From Linnemannia hyalina (lineage: Eukaryota > Mortierellomycota > Mortierellomycetes > Mortierellales > Mortierellaceae): a stretch of 64,000 nucleotides of DNA. A program made the position numbers and the translations under genes. How positions within the stretch are numbered: position 1 is the first letter of the stretch; every line of letters starts with the position of its first letter. Under the pieces are notes generated by a model. The model saw only the letters and a list, made by a program, of their open reading frames with translations. It was not told the DNA's origin and did no database searches. The stretch covers positions 930,001 to 994,000 of the forward strand of contig JAHRHY010000007.1 of assembly GCA_019671135.1 (NCBI GenBank), given 5' to 3'. Below, one piece after another: positions 52,252 to 64,000 of the stretch.

Positions 52252-55200
52252 ATGAAGGCCTGGAGTTTCGGCAACCTCTTTTCGTCGTTAGCCGTTCCTG
52301 CAGGACTCCAGAAGCGCCTCGTTAGCTTCCTGCTCCAACGCGCCATCGGACACTTCCTGGAGGACTCACTTGACCTCGAGAAGCTTGACATTGAACTCTC
52401 TAATGGTATTGTGCACCTGACCGACCTCCAACTCAACAGCAAGGTAAAACAATTAACAACAAACTGGATCTGTGGCTCCGTTCAAGGGTCTCTTTACTTG
52501 GTATATTGAAAGGAGAGGGGTAGGGATAAGAAGGGGGTTGAAGGCGACCGAGGAAAGCAGAAACACATACACCACACACGGAAACAAGGGTGAAAACGCA
52601 AGTCGACAGAAATATAATGGGGAGAGGAGGACGGTAAACACATCACTGTAATGGGCGCAGTAGACCTTTGCTTTTTAGTCGTTTCTCCGCTGGTAATTTG
52701 TCCTTTCTTTTTTGTAGTGTGTGCTGTTGCTGCTCAACCACATAGTCTTTAATCGTTTTGCTTGTGAAGAACTCTGGGAAGTATGAGAGGGTGCTCTCAT
52801 GCCGATAGCTCCTCAAGAGTCTCATGATGCTCGTCAGACAGCACGTTCTTTTTGTGCTCTCGTTTTGTTGTTATTGGACGTGAAAAGAGGAGGGAAGAAC
52901 AGTAAAAAGAAGTCAATCAGATGGACACTTCAGGGCAAACGTTGATAGGTAATAATCCAAACAGTGACCAAAAAAAAAAGAGAGTTCGTTCTTATTTTGA
53001 TCTGTTGGACGTAGCGTGAGGATTTACCCTGGTCATTCGACATCCTTTGCTTTTACCTCCAAGTACCTATTGACATGGCAACAAAAAAGAACCAGAGACA
53101 GAGAGACAGGCAAACAAACAGGCAGACAAGAGAACATCAGCCTAACAACATAACGACATAACAACACGCAAGCAACAAACCAGCAAGATCAGACCTATCA
53201 CCTTATCCATCCAGCTGCATCAGACCATAATTATTTTCCTTTACGACGCGTGACTTTTTTGTGCTCACCCTATCATCCTATGCCGATCTCTACTGGTCCC
53301 CCTCCTTAGGTCCTGAATGAGCTCGTCGCTGGAACTCCGCTCGCCGTCCAAAAGGGCCGCATTGGATCCATCACGGCAACCATACCCTGGCGCAATCTCT
53401 GGAACGGACAGTGTATCCTCGAAATTGACGGCATCGACATCTCCCTCGCGCCCGTCCAGGCACAACCCGGTCACCTGCAGAATCTGGAGGAGCAGCTCTT
53501 ATCAGCATCAGTCGACCTGGCTAGCGATTTCATCCAACAGAGCAGCTCAGCCAAAGAGGAGGCTGCCCTTCGAGAATCAATTCTCCAGTCACTCCAGGCT
53601 CAAGCCCAGGCTGCACAGGCACCTACAGGAATACCCGGTGACTTCAACTATCGACCCTCAGTTCGACCTTCGTCGCCTCTTTCTCCAGGGTCAACACCCT
53701 CAACAGATGACTTTGGCGATGCCTCCGAAGGAGAGGGTGTGCAGTTTGTGGCCAAGTTAATTGAGAAGCTCATGGCAAGGATCCAGATCATTTGCAGAGG
53801 AACCACCGTGCGACTCCAACACAGTTCATCCCTGCCTCTCGTCAACTCTTGGTCATCACCCTCAAAGACAGAGATATTGGACTATGAACTGGAGGTCCGG
53901 TTACCCTACATTGCTTATCGGGACGAGACACCGGGATGGGATCAGTCGGCCGCAGGAAGAGAGCCTGCGAGTATGGCGGCATCGACAATATACGGGAATG
54001 AGTCCACATCAGGGTCAACTATGCTGGAGGATTCCGTCATTCCGAGCGTCATCTGGCAGGATACCCCAGAGTCGATCAAAACTGTCACCTTCAAAGGCTT
54101 CTCAATCTGGATCAAGCAGAGTGGAGGTCAGGAGGAACTTCTTGCCAAGGTCGACCCTACACCACAGTCATCACCCCGACCGGCACCACAGCAGGCGGTC
54201 AAGACACCAGTTGAGGAGGCAGCTGACGACGATCAAAACACGTCCGACTCGGACTCGGATGTGTTCACTGACGCTCAGGAGAACATTTCGCAGTCTATGG
54301 TGGCCTCCAGGATCATCAGCAGACCAACCCCGGCTCCAACACCTCCCTCTCCAGCTCCGATACCTGCGCAGAGCTCCCGTCCCATCAATCAAAGTCGCCT
54401 ATACCAAGCTGAAATCCTATCTACACTTCAGCACAAGAATCGGGTCAAGGTCAATATCAGGAAGAACACCATAATGCTCCCTAGACCCAACTCGACTCAA
54501 GCACAATCTACTGTTAAATCGCTTCTGGATATCGACTTTTCCATCAAGTCCATCTTCGTTGCTCTTTCACCCAACCAGATCGCATTCTTGCTGGAGATTC
54601 TTTCGCTGATGGATCAAGCACCGCCTCCGCCCGCTAGCGATAGCTCCAAGCAGAATCTAGCCCCAGCTTACCAGACAGGCGTCGACAGGGAGACGGGAGG
54701 TGAGCTCGGCCCTAACCGCGATCATGCTACTTCTCGTGGACCTATTCCTATTCTGCGATCCGACAACTCTGCAGAGCGACCATTAACGCACCACAACCTA
54801 AGGCCCATGTCTCCCAAACAGCGCTCTCCACCTGTCGACCCTCTCCGAGTACCGCAGAACAAGAGCCTTGGTGGACCAACACAGGAGCCTGACAAGCATG
54901 TGGATGCAAGGAATTCCAGAACAACCATACCTACCCCAGCCGTGTTTTTGGACTCTTCGCGCTTTTTGAGCGGTTCAAACTACAGTGAGCACCGCTCAGG
55001 ATCCTCAACGTCCTCAGGAGCAACTGGCAGCACCTCGCCTGCCCTGACGGTGAAACTCAAGGCCAAGATCGGTACTTTCCAGGTGTTTGTTCTTTACCAG
55101 GACCCTCAAACCCTCAGCAACATCCCGTCGGAGGCCAACTTTTTCAAGTCTCCCACTCCAGAGGCGCTGAAATCGGGACATTTGAAACTGGAGTTGGACA

Positions 55201-58200
55201 GCATGGTTCTCAAGTACCAACAATGGTCCCCGACTGGCGTCGGCGCAGGCGGACAGAAGCCAACTAAGCAAAACAAGGGACAAGTGGACTTCACGCTCAG
55301 CAACTTTGCAGTATCGGAGTGGATCGATGCAGTACCCAAACCCTACGAGACGCGAGTCTGGGACAGCAAAGCAGACCAGTACCGACTGCCTCCTCGGAAA
55401 TCATATATACCCATTGTCGAGTTTGATGCCGCGCAGGATTCGCTCTACCAAACCTCACCCAACTCCAAGTTCCCAACCCTCCGACTTCCAGATCGATACA
55501 TGACTGAGCGTAGTCGAACGGTGCGAACGAAACCATCTGCACGGCCACTTGACAAAGCTACGTCGCCGTCTGCGTTGTCGGAACCTCAAGGAATATCCAA
55601 AGATCCTACGAGTGCAGCCACCAAGGAGGTTGTCCGCATGCGAGTGATGCTAAGTGGCAAGAAGGACGCTTCAGCTCATAGCGCTCTTCCTCCAGAAGGA
55701 ACTCAGACGACGACTGGCTCAGCAACGCTTGTCCGCGATGTAACGATTGAAGTCAAGCCTGCACACGTGCATTTGGACTTTTTCTTGTTCCAACGACTTG
55801 AGAAGGTTCTACTTGCTCTGATGGGCTCCGAGAATAAACCCGAGTCGTCAAGTTCACACGTTGAATCTGTATCCGACCAGCCGCCTCAATCTCCTCGTGG
55901 CATTGAGCAGCAGATTATGGATGACTTGGATGGTCCTCGAAAGGCTGCCAAGGTATGTTGAACTGCAGTGTCGCGTAGGTTCATATTCTCAACGACACAT
56001 TAAGGTTGAAGTTTTCAAGTGTTTCTGACAGCTTAATATTGCATGCCACGACCCCTTATTTCTCTAGCCAAGTACCCGTGTGCGACTTCGCCTCAACTCG
56101 ATTCAGGTCTGGGTGTCTATCCCTGACATGGCTCTTGCGCTCAAGGAGGAAAGGGATACTGGACCAGAATACAGGACCATCTATGATGTCATTGCTCTGA
56201 ATATTTCCAAGATGATTGTCACCAACGCATCTGACTCCAGTTCAAAGGGTTCCTCTCCGGCTCAGCCTAACACTGGTCCGGGATCCAGTAGCAGAGATGA
56301 TGACCATGGCTCAAAGCTGAAGGTTGAGTTTGCGAGCGTGTCAGCCTTTGTTATCCCAGCCCATGGTGAGTCTACAGGCTGGTGATGTTCAATGCATACT
56401 GAGGGAATTATGTACTGCTACAAGACATTGATCAGAAGCGCTAATCGTCGTCTACGTTTCAATGCGTCTTTAGCAACAACCGCGAGGGCGATCCTTATGG
56501 TTGGACCTCTGCTCAATCATCCAGGATCGATGTCAGGATTCAACTCGTCGATGCCAAGTCTCGAAATTGTGTCGCGCTCGGCAAGTTCGATACCACAGCA
56601 CTATGAGCATACTCCTCCCTCCTCCTTCCCGCGTGTCCCTGCATTGCAGGCGTTTGCTATCCTGGAGGCGGAAGAGAACGTTCACAATGCTGCAGATGAA
56701 GCAGAAGAGCTGCTCCACTTCAAGCATCGGACTATTGAGACCTCGGTATGTTTAATCCCGCCTCATTTCCCCGTTCATTCTTTTTGCAACATTGCAAAAG
56801 ATACAATGTTTGACCAAATTCTCATTTGGTACAATAGCTACTGTTGATTGATGCGCACCTCCCACTGGTGTCAGTTCACCTCGAGAAGAACGTCCTGGAT
56901 ACATTACAGCTCCGGATCAACGATATCAGCACCTGGGCAGCGCTTTTCTCGGAGAAGCTGGCATCGCAGCTACCCGCACCTCCAGAGCCACCTAAAGTTG
57001 AGATTTCAAGCCCACAAGAGCGGCCCTTGTCATACCGATTCGACGAATCCAAGGAAGGTCAACGGAGCAGCCTTGATGGTGGCTTCAGGGATGACCAAAG
57101 CGAACATGGCACAGACCAATCGACGGCGTATGGCGAAGAACTCCGACATCAGGCAGAAGGAAACACGTCTTTGCCCCGATTCCGCACCTCTCACGACTTT
57201 CAGTTTCAATCAAGACTTGTCAAGCCGACAATGGCTTCGGTGGTCTTGTCTGCACAAACCGGTATGTTTTCACAACAACAGTTTTCATTTGCGCTCAGAT
57301 TTTTTATGTACCCAGACTGACAAATGTACTCATTGACCACAATAACAGTTGATGTCATCCTTGACTATCCTACCAAGCCCACTGTCCTGGACCCAGAGCC
57401 GATCACCAAGTCCTACCAGATCAATGCTGGCGATGCACGTATTTTTGCAGCCGCAAAGTACCAAGGCGGAATAGACACGTATCTCACCATTGACGCGGAG
57501 GATTTGGAGTTTTGGGAGATTACGAATGGGAAGCCCAAGGCAATGTTGCTGAAGCGGACTGTTCCCAAAAACGTCAAGGTAGGGTTTATTTATGATGTTT
57601 GTGGTCCTTCCCGATGACGGATGATCTTGTACACTGACCATTAACATGGCCGTTACGCTGTGATATTTTTTGGATAGGTCAAGGCGCCCAAGCCCATGTT
57701 TCATATGACTAGCATGCTGTCGTTCGATCCTGTGGTCAAGTTTAAGGAGAACGATACGAACCTCGCCTTTTCAGGGATCTCGTGGAATTTTTCGATTGAC
57801 CAGACTGCTGTGGACGACGTTCAAGACTTTTTCGCTGAGCCGGTGGGAATCGTCTACTTGAATCCACCTCATCAATGCACCCGTGTTAGTGTAACTCTGG
57901 GAGAGTGCGGCATGGATTACAAGCCTCTCAACATCCCATCCCGCTTTGCGCTGACCTTTGAGAAGATGAAGGTAAGGTTCCACTGTACTATTACGGTGCT
58001 ATATGGTCATCTACCGAACCGTGCTTGGTAACCAATAATCCACTAACGCGAAACCTATTGTTTTTTATGACATCCAGGTTTTCTCTACCCTCATCCCAGA
58101 GTCCCCGACGCTTAAGTCCAAAGTACAGATCTACAACATGTCGCTATTCTTGATTGACCGCCAGCAGAGTGTCTTGACCCCACAACTCCCAACTTTAGGA

Positions 58201-61200
58201 TCATCTGGATCAGGGATCGATTCGCGGCGGTTCTGGAGTGCGCTCGGCTTTGCGCAGATTGGAGAGTGTCCCTTCTTCGAGCTCCGGTCGGTCAAGAGCA
58301 AGAATGGTCAATTGCCACTCTACGATCTGTCCATCACCAACCAAAATTTTTACCTCGATACCTGCTCAGATTCGTTTGAGACCCTCTCACAGTTCGCGGC
58401 ATACATGGGCGATAATGGTGATATGCCAGCGGAGAAGAAGAAGATCTTGGAACGCCTTGCAGAAGCTGAACGCGCCTCAGACCGAGCCGCGTCCAATGTG
58501 ATCTATCAGGACATATTGGGTATGTTTAGTCTTTCATTTTTCTTGACTGGACTGTGCTTGAATGTGTAGCAGGGATAGTAACACTTGCAAACAATTATAT
58601 TGTACTAGTGGCGAGTTTGGACGAGGATGCGTTCCGGAAACCGAAGCAGGACAAGGACCTCGCGGATGCTGGAACATTGGAATTTGTCGAGGGTTTCTAC
58701 TCTGTCGAGAGAGATGACGCGGAAAACGACTTTTTCAAGGCCCAGATTCAGGACACACCTGATGTGGATGGATTCCACGAAGTCTACGCGGACCTCTTGC
58801 AGGGCACGAGGCGCTCAGGTCACAACGGCGGCCCTGGTATCGGCACTCAGGAAGCTACCAAGGGCAGCACCAAGACCAAGGGCTCAAAGTCAAAGTCCAA
58901 GGACCAGACACTCGCTCCTACCAGGATCGGATCAGCTCCAAGTGGCCAGATGCAGTCGCTTACTATCCCCAGTCCTACCAGATCAGTACGATCGTCTCTG
59001 GATGGCGGCAGACGAGATGAACCCATTAGGAAATTTGGACACGCAAAGAAGGAGAGTGTCATCGAAGATATCATTCGCGTCTTGGACCCAGACGCCAAGC
59101 TGAATGTCATTGAGGACCACTTTTCCGTACCCGTGCTGACAGAGGAAGAGCGAGCCAAGGACGAAGGGTTAGTCTTCAATATCTCGCTACAGTTATTAAC
59201 AAGAAAATTGACGCCACCAAATGTATGCTAACTTCAAGCTTCCTTTCGTAACAATTTTAGCTCGCTGGCCAAGATGCGTGTGCGTGTCCGAGACTTCAAC
59301 TTTTCGTGGCGGCTGTACGATGGACTGGACTGGGAGATCTCTCGATTGGATGAAGCCGAGCGCAAGAAGCATGCTCGCCAGTTTGCCAAGCGTCTCTACG
59401 ATCCTAACGATGCCATTCACGCTAACATGGACGCTGCACAATCTAACCTCGAAGCCAGCATTTTTGAGAGTCTTTCGGGAGTGCAGCCTGGCTCGTCTGA
59501 TCGGCAGGGTCATGAACGGCGCGATTGTTCGCCCTGCTCTTCTGAGGCTGACTCGACCTGTGATTACCAGAACGACGTGATGAGCCAGGCCAGCGGCGCT
59601 GGAGGCCGACCCTCTTCGACATCCTCCAACTCTGGCAGCAAAAGACCGGCCCATCAGCAGAGCCGGCACCCTCAATCAACAGGTCAGGGCGACCATTCAA
59701 AACGGAAAAGGAAGCTGGAACGATCCAAGACGGCGATGTTAGAGTTCAATGCGGACAGGGTGCGAGTCGACTTTGAGGATCATGTCAGCGGTGTTGAGAC
59801 GGCATCTCACCTCTCTTTGAGGGTCAGGGAGTTTGAGATAATTGACAACTTGAAGACGTCGCACTGGCACAAGTTTCTGTCACATCAGCGCCACGACTCG
59901 AGATCGGCTAAATCAAGATCGGCACAGTCAAACATGGTGCGAATTGATCTGGATGGTGTTCGGCCTGTGGTAAGCGCATCGACGGTTGAGTTCCGACTCA
60001 AAGTCAAGATCTTGCCCTTGCGTCTCTACATTGACCAGGATGCGCTCATGTTCTTGATCAAGTTCTTTGTCCAAGGCACCGGCGGTGGTGCACCCCCTGG
60101 AGCTGGAGAGACACAGCCCGAAGCCATGGCCGCCGTACCTGATAATGTCGAGAAGAAGAAGAAGCCGAACGAGATGTACTTCCGTAAGTGCCTTTGGTTC
60201 CATGTGCATATGGGCTCAGCGCGTCTATTTGCGTTCTCCATCCAATGGCTAATGACTGTATGTATCACGTTGAAATGTAGAATCGGTCAAGCTGGGAGAG
60301 ATTGCGGTCAAGATGGATTACAAGCCCAAACATGTCGACTACACAGGACTTTCAGGCGGCAACTTTGTCGAGCTGATGAACTTTTTCCATTTGGATGCGG
60401 CAGAAATGACGCTCCAGGAAGTTCAACTCCACGGCATCAATGGGTTTGCAAAGATGGGCCAGGATCTGGTCGCGGCGTGGCTCCCTCACATCCGGTCTAC
60501 CCAGGTGCCCAACATGGTCTCTGGTCTGACGCCAATCAGGTCGTTGGTCAACTTGGGATCTGGAATCGCCGACCTAGTTCTTTTGCCCATTGAGCAGTAC
60601 AAGCGAGATGGCCATATCATTCGTGGTCTACAGAAGGGTGGTCAGGCGTTCACGCGTGCAACGACGTTGGAGGCGCTCAAGATTGGAGCCAAGCTGGCGG
60701 TTGGAACTCAAGTTCTGTTGGAACATGCTGACGAGATCTTTGGATCTGGAGCTACTGCGGCGGGTGGTGGTGGTGGTCATGGAGGAAAATTGGGAGCCGA
60801 GAGCGATGACGGGTTGGACTCACACAACAGCAGCAAGAGGATGGTGGCGACGATGGTGACGGATTCTGAGGCGTATATGCAAGAATCCATTGATGACGAG
60901 GATCAGTTGCTTCAGCATTTGCATCACCAACAGCAACAGAGACAGCAGTTGGAGCACCAGCACTACCTCCAGTCGATCGGCCAGGGCACCTCGTCATTGT
61001 CGACCTCACCGATGGGGGCTGCAGGCCCTTTGACTAAGGGCAGCAGAGTGAGCAAGTATGCCAACCAACCAGCGGACATCAACGAGGGCATGGAGCTGGC
61101 GTACAAGAGTCTGAGCAAGAATATTGGCACGGCGGCGCATACAATCTTTGCAGTTCCTATGGAGGTCTATGAGCAGACAGGAGCTCAGGGGTCGGTACGG

Positions 61201-61344
61201 GCAGTGATCCGAGCTGTCCCTGTTGCGGTTTTGAAACCCATGATTGGAGCGACAGAGGCTTTCTCCAAGGTCTTGATTGGTATCCGTAACAGCATCGATC
61301 CTGCGCAACTGTTGCAGAACGAGGACAAGTACAAGCGGCATTAG
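52252..61344 (+). CDS. ATG2: Autophagy-related protein 2 (Vps13-like bridge lipid transfer protein)
   Basis: Transfers phospholipid from the ER to the growing phagophore, working with Atg18/WIPI and Atg9. Exons: 52252..52443, 53310..55952, 56068..56365, 56474..56745, 56838..57261, 57349..57578, 57678..57971, 58078..58519, 58609..59167, 59261..60183 and 60281..61344 (about 2446 aa). N-terminal chorein domain: FLLQRAIGHFLEDSLDLEKL, ELSNGIVHLTDLQLNSK, then GTPLAVQKGRIGSITATIPW. Middle: Ser/Pro-rich loops between beta-rich stretches (RLNSIQVWVSIPDM, LLLIDAHLPLVSVHLEKN, SLDEDAF, RVRVRDFNFSWRLYDGLDWE). C-terminal ATG_C region: NMVSGLTPIRSLVNLGSGIA and LLPIEQYKRDG, then ADINEGMELAYKSLSKNIGT, IFAVPMEVYEQTG and RAVPVAVLKPMIGATEAFSK. 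Longer than many family members because of loop insertions, including a His/Gln-rich one. Intron 1 is 866 nt, far above the others. Confidence 0.95.
52444..53309 (+). other. Unusually long first intron of ATG2
   Basis: GT-AG bounded (GTAAAA at the donor, CCTTAG at the acceptor), 866 nt, while the other ATG2 introns are about 87-115 nt. It contains purine-rich DNA and a 60-codon antisense frame (52643..52825) that I do not believe. No snoRNA or other RNA gene could be recognised by eye. Confidence 0.75.
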
Positions 61345-61575
61345 TTTTTTTAGCTGCAGCGACAACAATAACCCGGAGATAGCCATACTTACATACATAC
61401 ATCCGCGCCGCTTTTTTCCATTCCCTATACACCCACTGCGTGATCCCAGCGCGTGCGCACAAGACAATCAAGCTCGTTCCCAGTAAACCCTTTGTACATA
61501 TCGTTTTAAGAAAGAATGATGCTGATGAATGTGTTTATGAATGCAAAATGTATATATTGAACTACCACCGCCGCT

Positions 61576-63344
61576 TTACTTGCGACCCTTGCCCTTGATG
61601 TTGGATTTGCTGCGTCCAATGTTACGTTGACTCCTGTCGAAAGCGGTCTTGCCCTTTCTCCGCTTGGAGGGGTCTGACATGAGGCCATCAAAGATTTCAT
61701 CGCCTCCGTTGGATCTCTTGCGATTCCTTGAGCCCATATCTTCGTCTTCGTCGTCACTATCGTGGGCCATGGCGGCCTGCTTGCGTTCGTTGCGGCGGGC
61801 CAAGACGTTCCTGCGGCGCTGCTCGTTTGTCTCCAGATCATCCTGCAATGGCGCAATTTGTGAGAAGTCGTTCAAGTTCTGTATTGTTTGAAAGTTGGAA
61901 AGAAAAGAGAAGACAATGTTGTTAGGTAACTTGGTTACAGCAAGGATCAAAGATTGTCCACAAACAACCAAAAAACACACACACACACAGCCACAAAAAG
62001 GAACGAGAAACATTACCTCAAACTCGTTCTCAAAGCGAGGAAGAGCACCCTTACGAAGCCTAGTAATCTCCTTCTTTGACAACATAGTTCTCGTGAAATT
62101 CGCCTCCTCATAATCCTCACGCTCACGCTGCTTCTGATCCATGCCCATTCCGAAATGGACTCCATCGTTCGTAAGCGACATCTCCTCTGGACGATCGTCA
62201 AACTCCGAGACCAAATCCTTCATGACACGCGATTTGGCAGCGCGGGCCTGGAGACGGGCCTGGTACTTCAGGCGCTTGGCGACAGCACTGGAATCCTCCT
62301 CAAAGTGGACGGGTGCCATCTTGGGGGCTCTGTACAATCCTGACTTGTCGTCACCGTCCCTGTCCTCCTGATCGTCTTCGCCGTCATCGCCGCCATTCTC
62401 GGTGTCCAGGACAAGGTTCTTGGGGTTGGGCTTGAACGCCAATGGATCAGCACCTATTTCATTGGGAAAATTTCATCAGAGACCTGTCAATATCCATACG
62501 ATGATATACATTCGCTCTTTTTTTTGCTTGGACATCAACCACACACACAATCCTCCCCTCCAGTATCTGCATATATTTTTTTTCTTTGTTTTACCTCCAG
62601 CGTTAGACTGAGCCTCGCCTTCTTGCTGTCCAACAACAGCTGCTCGAACCAACTTATCGATCTGGTACTTGAGTTTCTGCTCCACCGGCTTCATCTTTTC
62701 CAAAATCGTCCTCTGTTCGATGAGGGAGACGACGGCAGGGTGGTCCTGGATGGACTGGCCGTCGAGTTTCCGGTACATGACAAAGGCGAGGTTGGTGATG
62801 TATTCCAGCAAGATGTGGTATTTCACTTCAAGGAATGAAAGTCCCTTTGAGGTGTCGATTTCCTTCGACTCCAGTCTGATTTTTTGTGGTTGTTTTGTTG
62901 TTTGGGTTGTTTGGGTTGTTTGGGTTGTTGTTGTTGGGGGAAAGGTGGGTAGGATATATTCCAGGTTTTGTTTTGTTGTTGTTGAGATACAAGTCGAAGG
63001 GGGAGTAAAAAAAACCCAAGTGAACAGTTCATATGTTTTTTTTTAAAAAGGTATACAAAAGAAAGTAAGAAAAAGAAAAAAAAAAAAAAGGTCAATAACC
63101 AACTTCTCCTTTACGCCAACTCCACAAGTAAAGAGAGACACATATACATAGCAAGGTCCAACTTTTAGCTGTGAAAAAAGAAAACCTCCTTGAAGAAGAA
63201 AACATACTTGGCGATGGTAGGCTTGAGCTTGGTCTCAATCTCTTTGAGCATGGTCGCGAGCTCCTGGAGGTGTTTGGGGAAGGCAACCTGATCAAGTTGA
63301 AGAGCCTCATGGACCGCATCTGCTGGGGATTTCGAGGCGACCAT
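61576..63344 (-). CDS. LCP5: Lcp5/neuroguidin-family U3 snoRNP (SSU processome) protein
   Basis: Sas10/Utp3/C1D-superfamily nucleolar factor needed for 18S rRNA maturation. Minus-strand exons 63208..63344, 62595..62875, 62017..62453 and 61576..61878 give 385 aa. N-terminal Sas10/C1D domain: HLQELATMLKEIETKLKPTI, then GLSFLEVKYHILLEYITNL, VMYRKLDGQSIQDHPAVV and EKMKPVEQKLKYQIDKLVR. The C-terminal part starts DPLAFKPNP, has LYRAPKMAPVHFEED, then LVSEFDDRPEEMS, FTRTMLSKKEITRLRKGAL and ends in a basic KGKGRK tail with several NLS-like clusters. Intron 1 (332 nt) contains three TTGTTTGGG units. A TTGCCACCAAA element lies about 200 nt upstream of the start. Confidence 0.92.
62894..62930. repeat. 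TTGTTTGGG short tandem repeat in LCP5 intron 1
   Basis: Three near-perfect 9-nt units, followed by TTGTTGTTG. Intronic, low complexity. Confidence 0.75.
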
Positions 63345-63751
63345 CGTGTATTATATGAATGTGTGTAGGTTAAAGGTATGACAATTAGTAAGGATGGAGG
63401 TGGTGGAAATGGTGGAATGTGAGTGTTAATGGTTGACTGACAGTGAGTGGAGGTGGGGGTTGTGAGCACAACTGTAACGCAGGCACAAAGAAAAAAAGAA
63501 AAAGAAAAAAAAACATTTGTTTATAGTGACTGTTTCCGGATGTTGCCACCAAAAGGCAAATTGCAAAAGGCATAAAACGACTGCAAGGTGACAACGAAAC
63601 AAAGCAGCACCTGGAACGACGATGGATGAAATGCAAAACTTTTTGAGTGTATTATGATAACAGGATATGAGGTGTGTAAAAAAAAATGAGTGTGGATGTC
63701 TGTGCGAATGGAGAGTGTATGGTAAGAGTACAATGGTTTCTAGGCCGTGTT
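63345..63751. other. Intergenic region upstream of LCP5
   Basis: 407 nt between the LCP5 start and the stop of the last gene, both on the minus strand. Contains GCCACCAA (63545..63552) and A-rich tracts (about 63490..63512). No gene seen. Confidence 0.45.
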
Positions 63752-63985
63752 TTAGCAGAAGTGAATGCATTCTTCGTTGAAAGCCGCCAGCAGCTTGAGG
63801 TAATCATCTTGATCCATCTTTGCTGCACGTTCCTCAGCCATTCCGACCTTAGTCAACACTCCCTGGACCTTGGCCTTCATGTCCAATGGGTCCTCCAACA
63901 TCATATCGTGTGTTGCGCAATATGTCTTGTAGTTGGTCTCCAACATCTCCATCACACTCTCCGTCTTGAAGTTAGCCGACAACGT
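63752..63985 (-). CDS. Terminal exon of an unidentified gene, cut by the window edge
   Basis: The last 77 codons plus TAA of a minus-strand gene. An acceptor CTCATAG sits at 63986..63992, so the upstream exons lie beyond 64000. The peptide is helical and charged: FKTESVMEMLETNYKTYCAT, HDMMLEDPLDMKAKVQGVL, TKVGMAEERAAKMDQDD, YLKLLAAFNEECIHFC. The ending, a hydrophobic helix followed by a His-Phe, looks like the end of a folded domain. I do not recognise the family. The reading frame, the acceptor and the absence of low complexity make a real exon likely. Confidence 0.65.
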   Translation of the reverse strand, partial: TLSANFKTESVMEMLETNYKTYCATHDMMLEDPLDMKAKVQGVLTKVGMAEERAAKMDQDDYLKLLAAFNEECIHFC

Positions 63986-64000
63986 CTATGAGATAAGTGC

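Noticed and set aside
52643..52825. 60-codon minus-strand frame inside ATG2 intron 1
   Set aside because: Short, no homology that I recognise, no start or splice context; expected by chance in 866 nt.

Overview
The window looks like nuclear chromosomal DNA of a filamentous fungus. Genes are dense and on both strands, split by many short GT-AG introns (mostly about 60-180 nt). Exons are richer in C and G at third codon positions than the A/T-rich intergenic DNA, which carries many poly-A/poly-T and CT/GA tracts. The proteins are typical fungal housekeeping factors, and several are full of Ser/Pro/Thr/Gln/Asn low-complexity sequence. From gene style I infer an early-diverging fungus such as a Mucoromycota/Mortierellaceae member, but no rRNA or barcode is present to prove this.

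Layout. 1-2.7 kb: the 3' part of a long-chain acyl-CoA synthetase, followed by a decayed tandem copy of its own 3' end. 3-4 kb: riboflavin synthase. 4.3-13.1 kb (minus): the spliceosome core gene PRP8 in eight exons, carrying an in-frame 370-residue intein with intact splicing and LAGLIDADG endonuclease motifs. 13.6-14.4 kb: an FAHD1-type hydrolase/decarboxylase. 14.5-17.5 kb (minus) and 17.7-20.2 kb (plus): TSR1 and cactin, head to head. 20.3-22.1 kb: a DHA2-type MFS transporter. 23-24 kb: the p24 cargo receptor EMP24. 24.3-26.5 kb: a probable Arb1 subunit of the Argonaute chaperone complex.

27-36.5 kb is the accessory part. Two same-strand paralogous genes of a family I do not recognise (673 and about 772 aa) share a Cys/His-rich domain, a C-terminal domain and two intron positions. 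Between them lie about 4.6 kb of gene-poor DNA with decayed coding frames and a 250-bp tandem duplication. A 40-bp minisatellite lies just upstream of the second paralog.

38.4-46.4 kb: a seven-exon coiled-coil protein, a 118-aa orphan and a proline/serine-rich nuclear-looking protein. 46.6-51.6 kb: two mitochondrial-type PPR proteins, head to head. 52.3-61.3 kb: ATG2, the autophagy lipid-transfer protein, with an unusually long first intron. 61.6-63.3 kb: LCP5/neuroguidin (SSU processome). 63.8 kb to the end: the last exon of an unidentified gene.

The most notable items are the PRP8 intein and the undescribed Cys/His-domain paralog pair. RNA-processing and ribosome-assembly genes (PRP8, TSR1, cactin, LCP5) recur, often with short divergent promoters, but I see no metabolic cluster and no operon-like pathway. 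Exon boundaries below were read by eye from splice sites and frame continuity; no alignment or transcript data were used.
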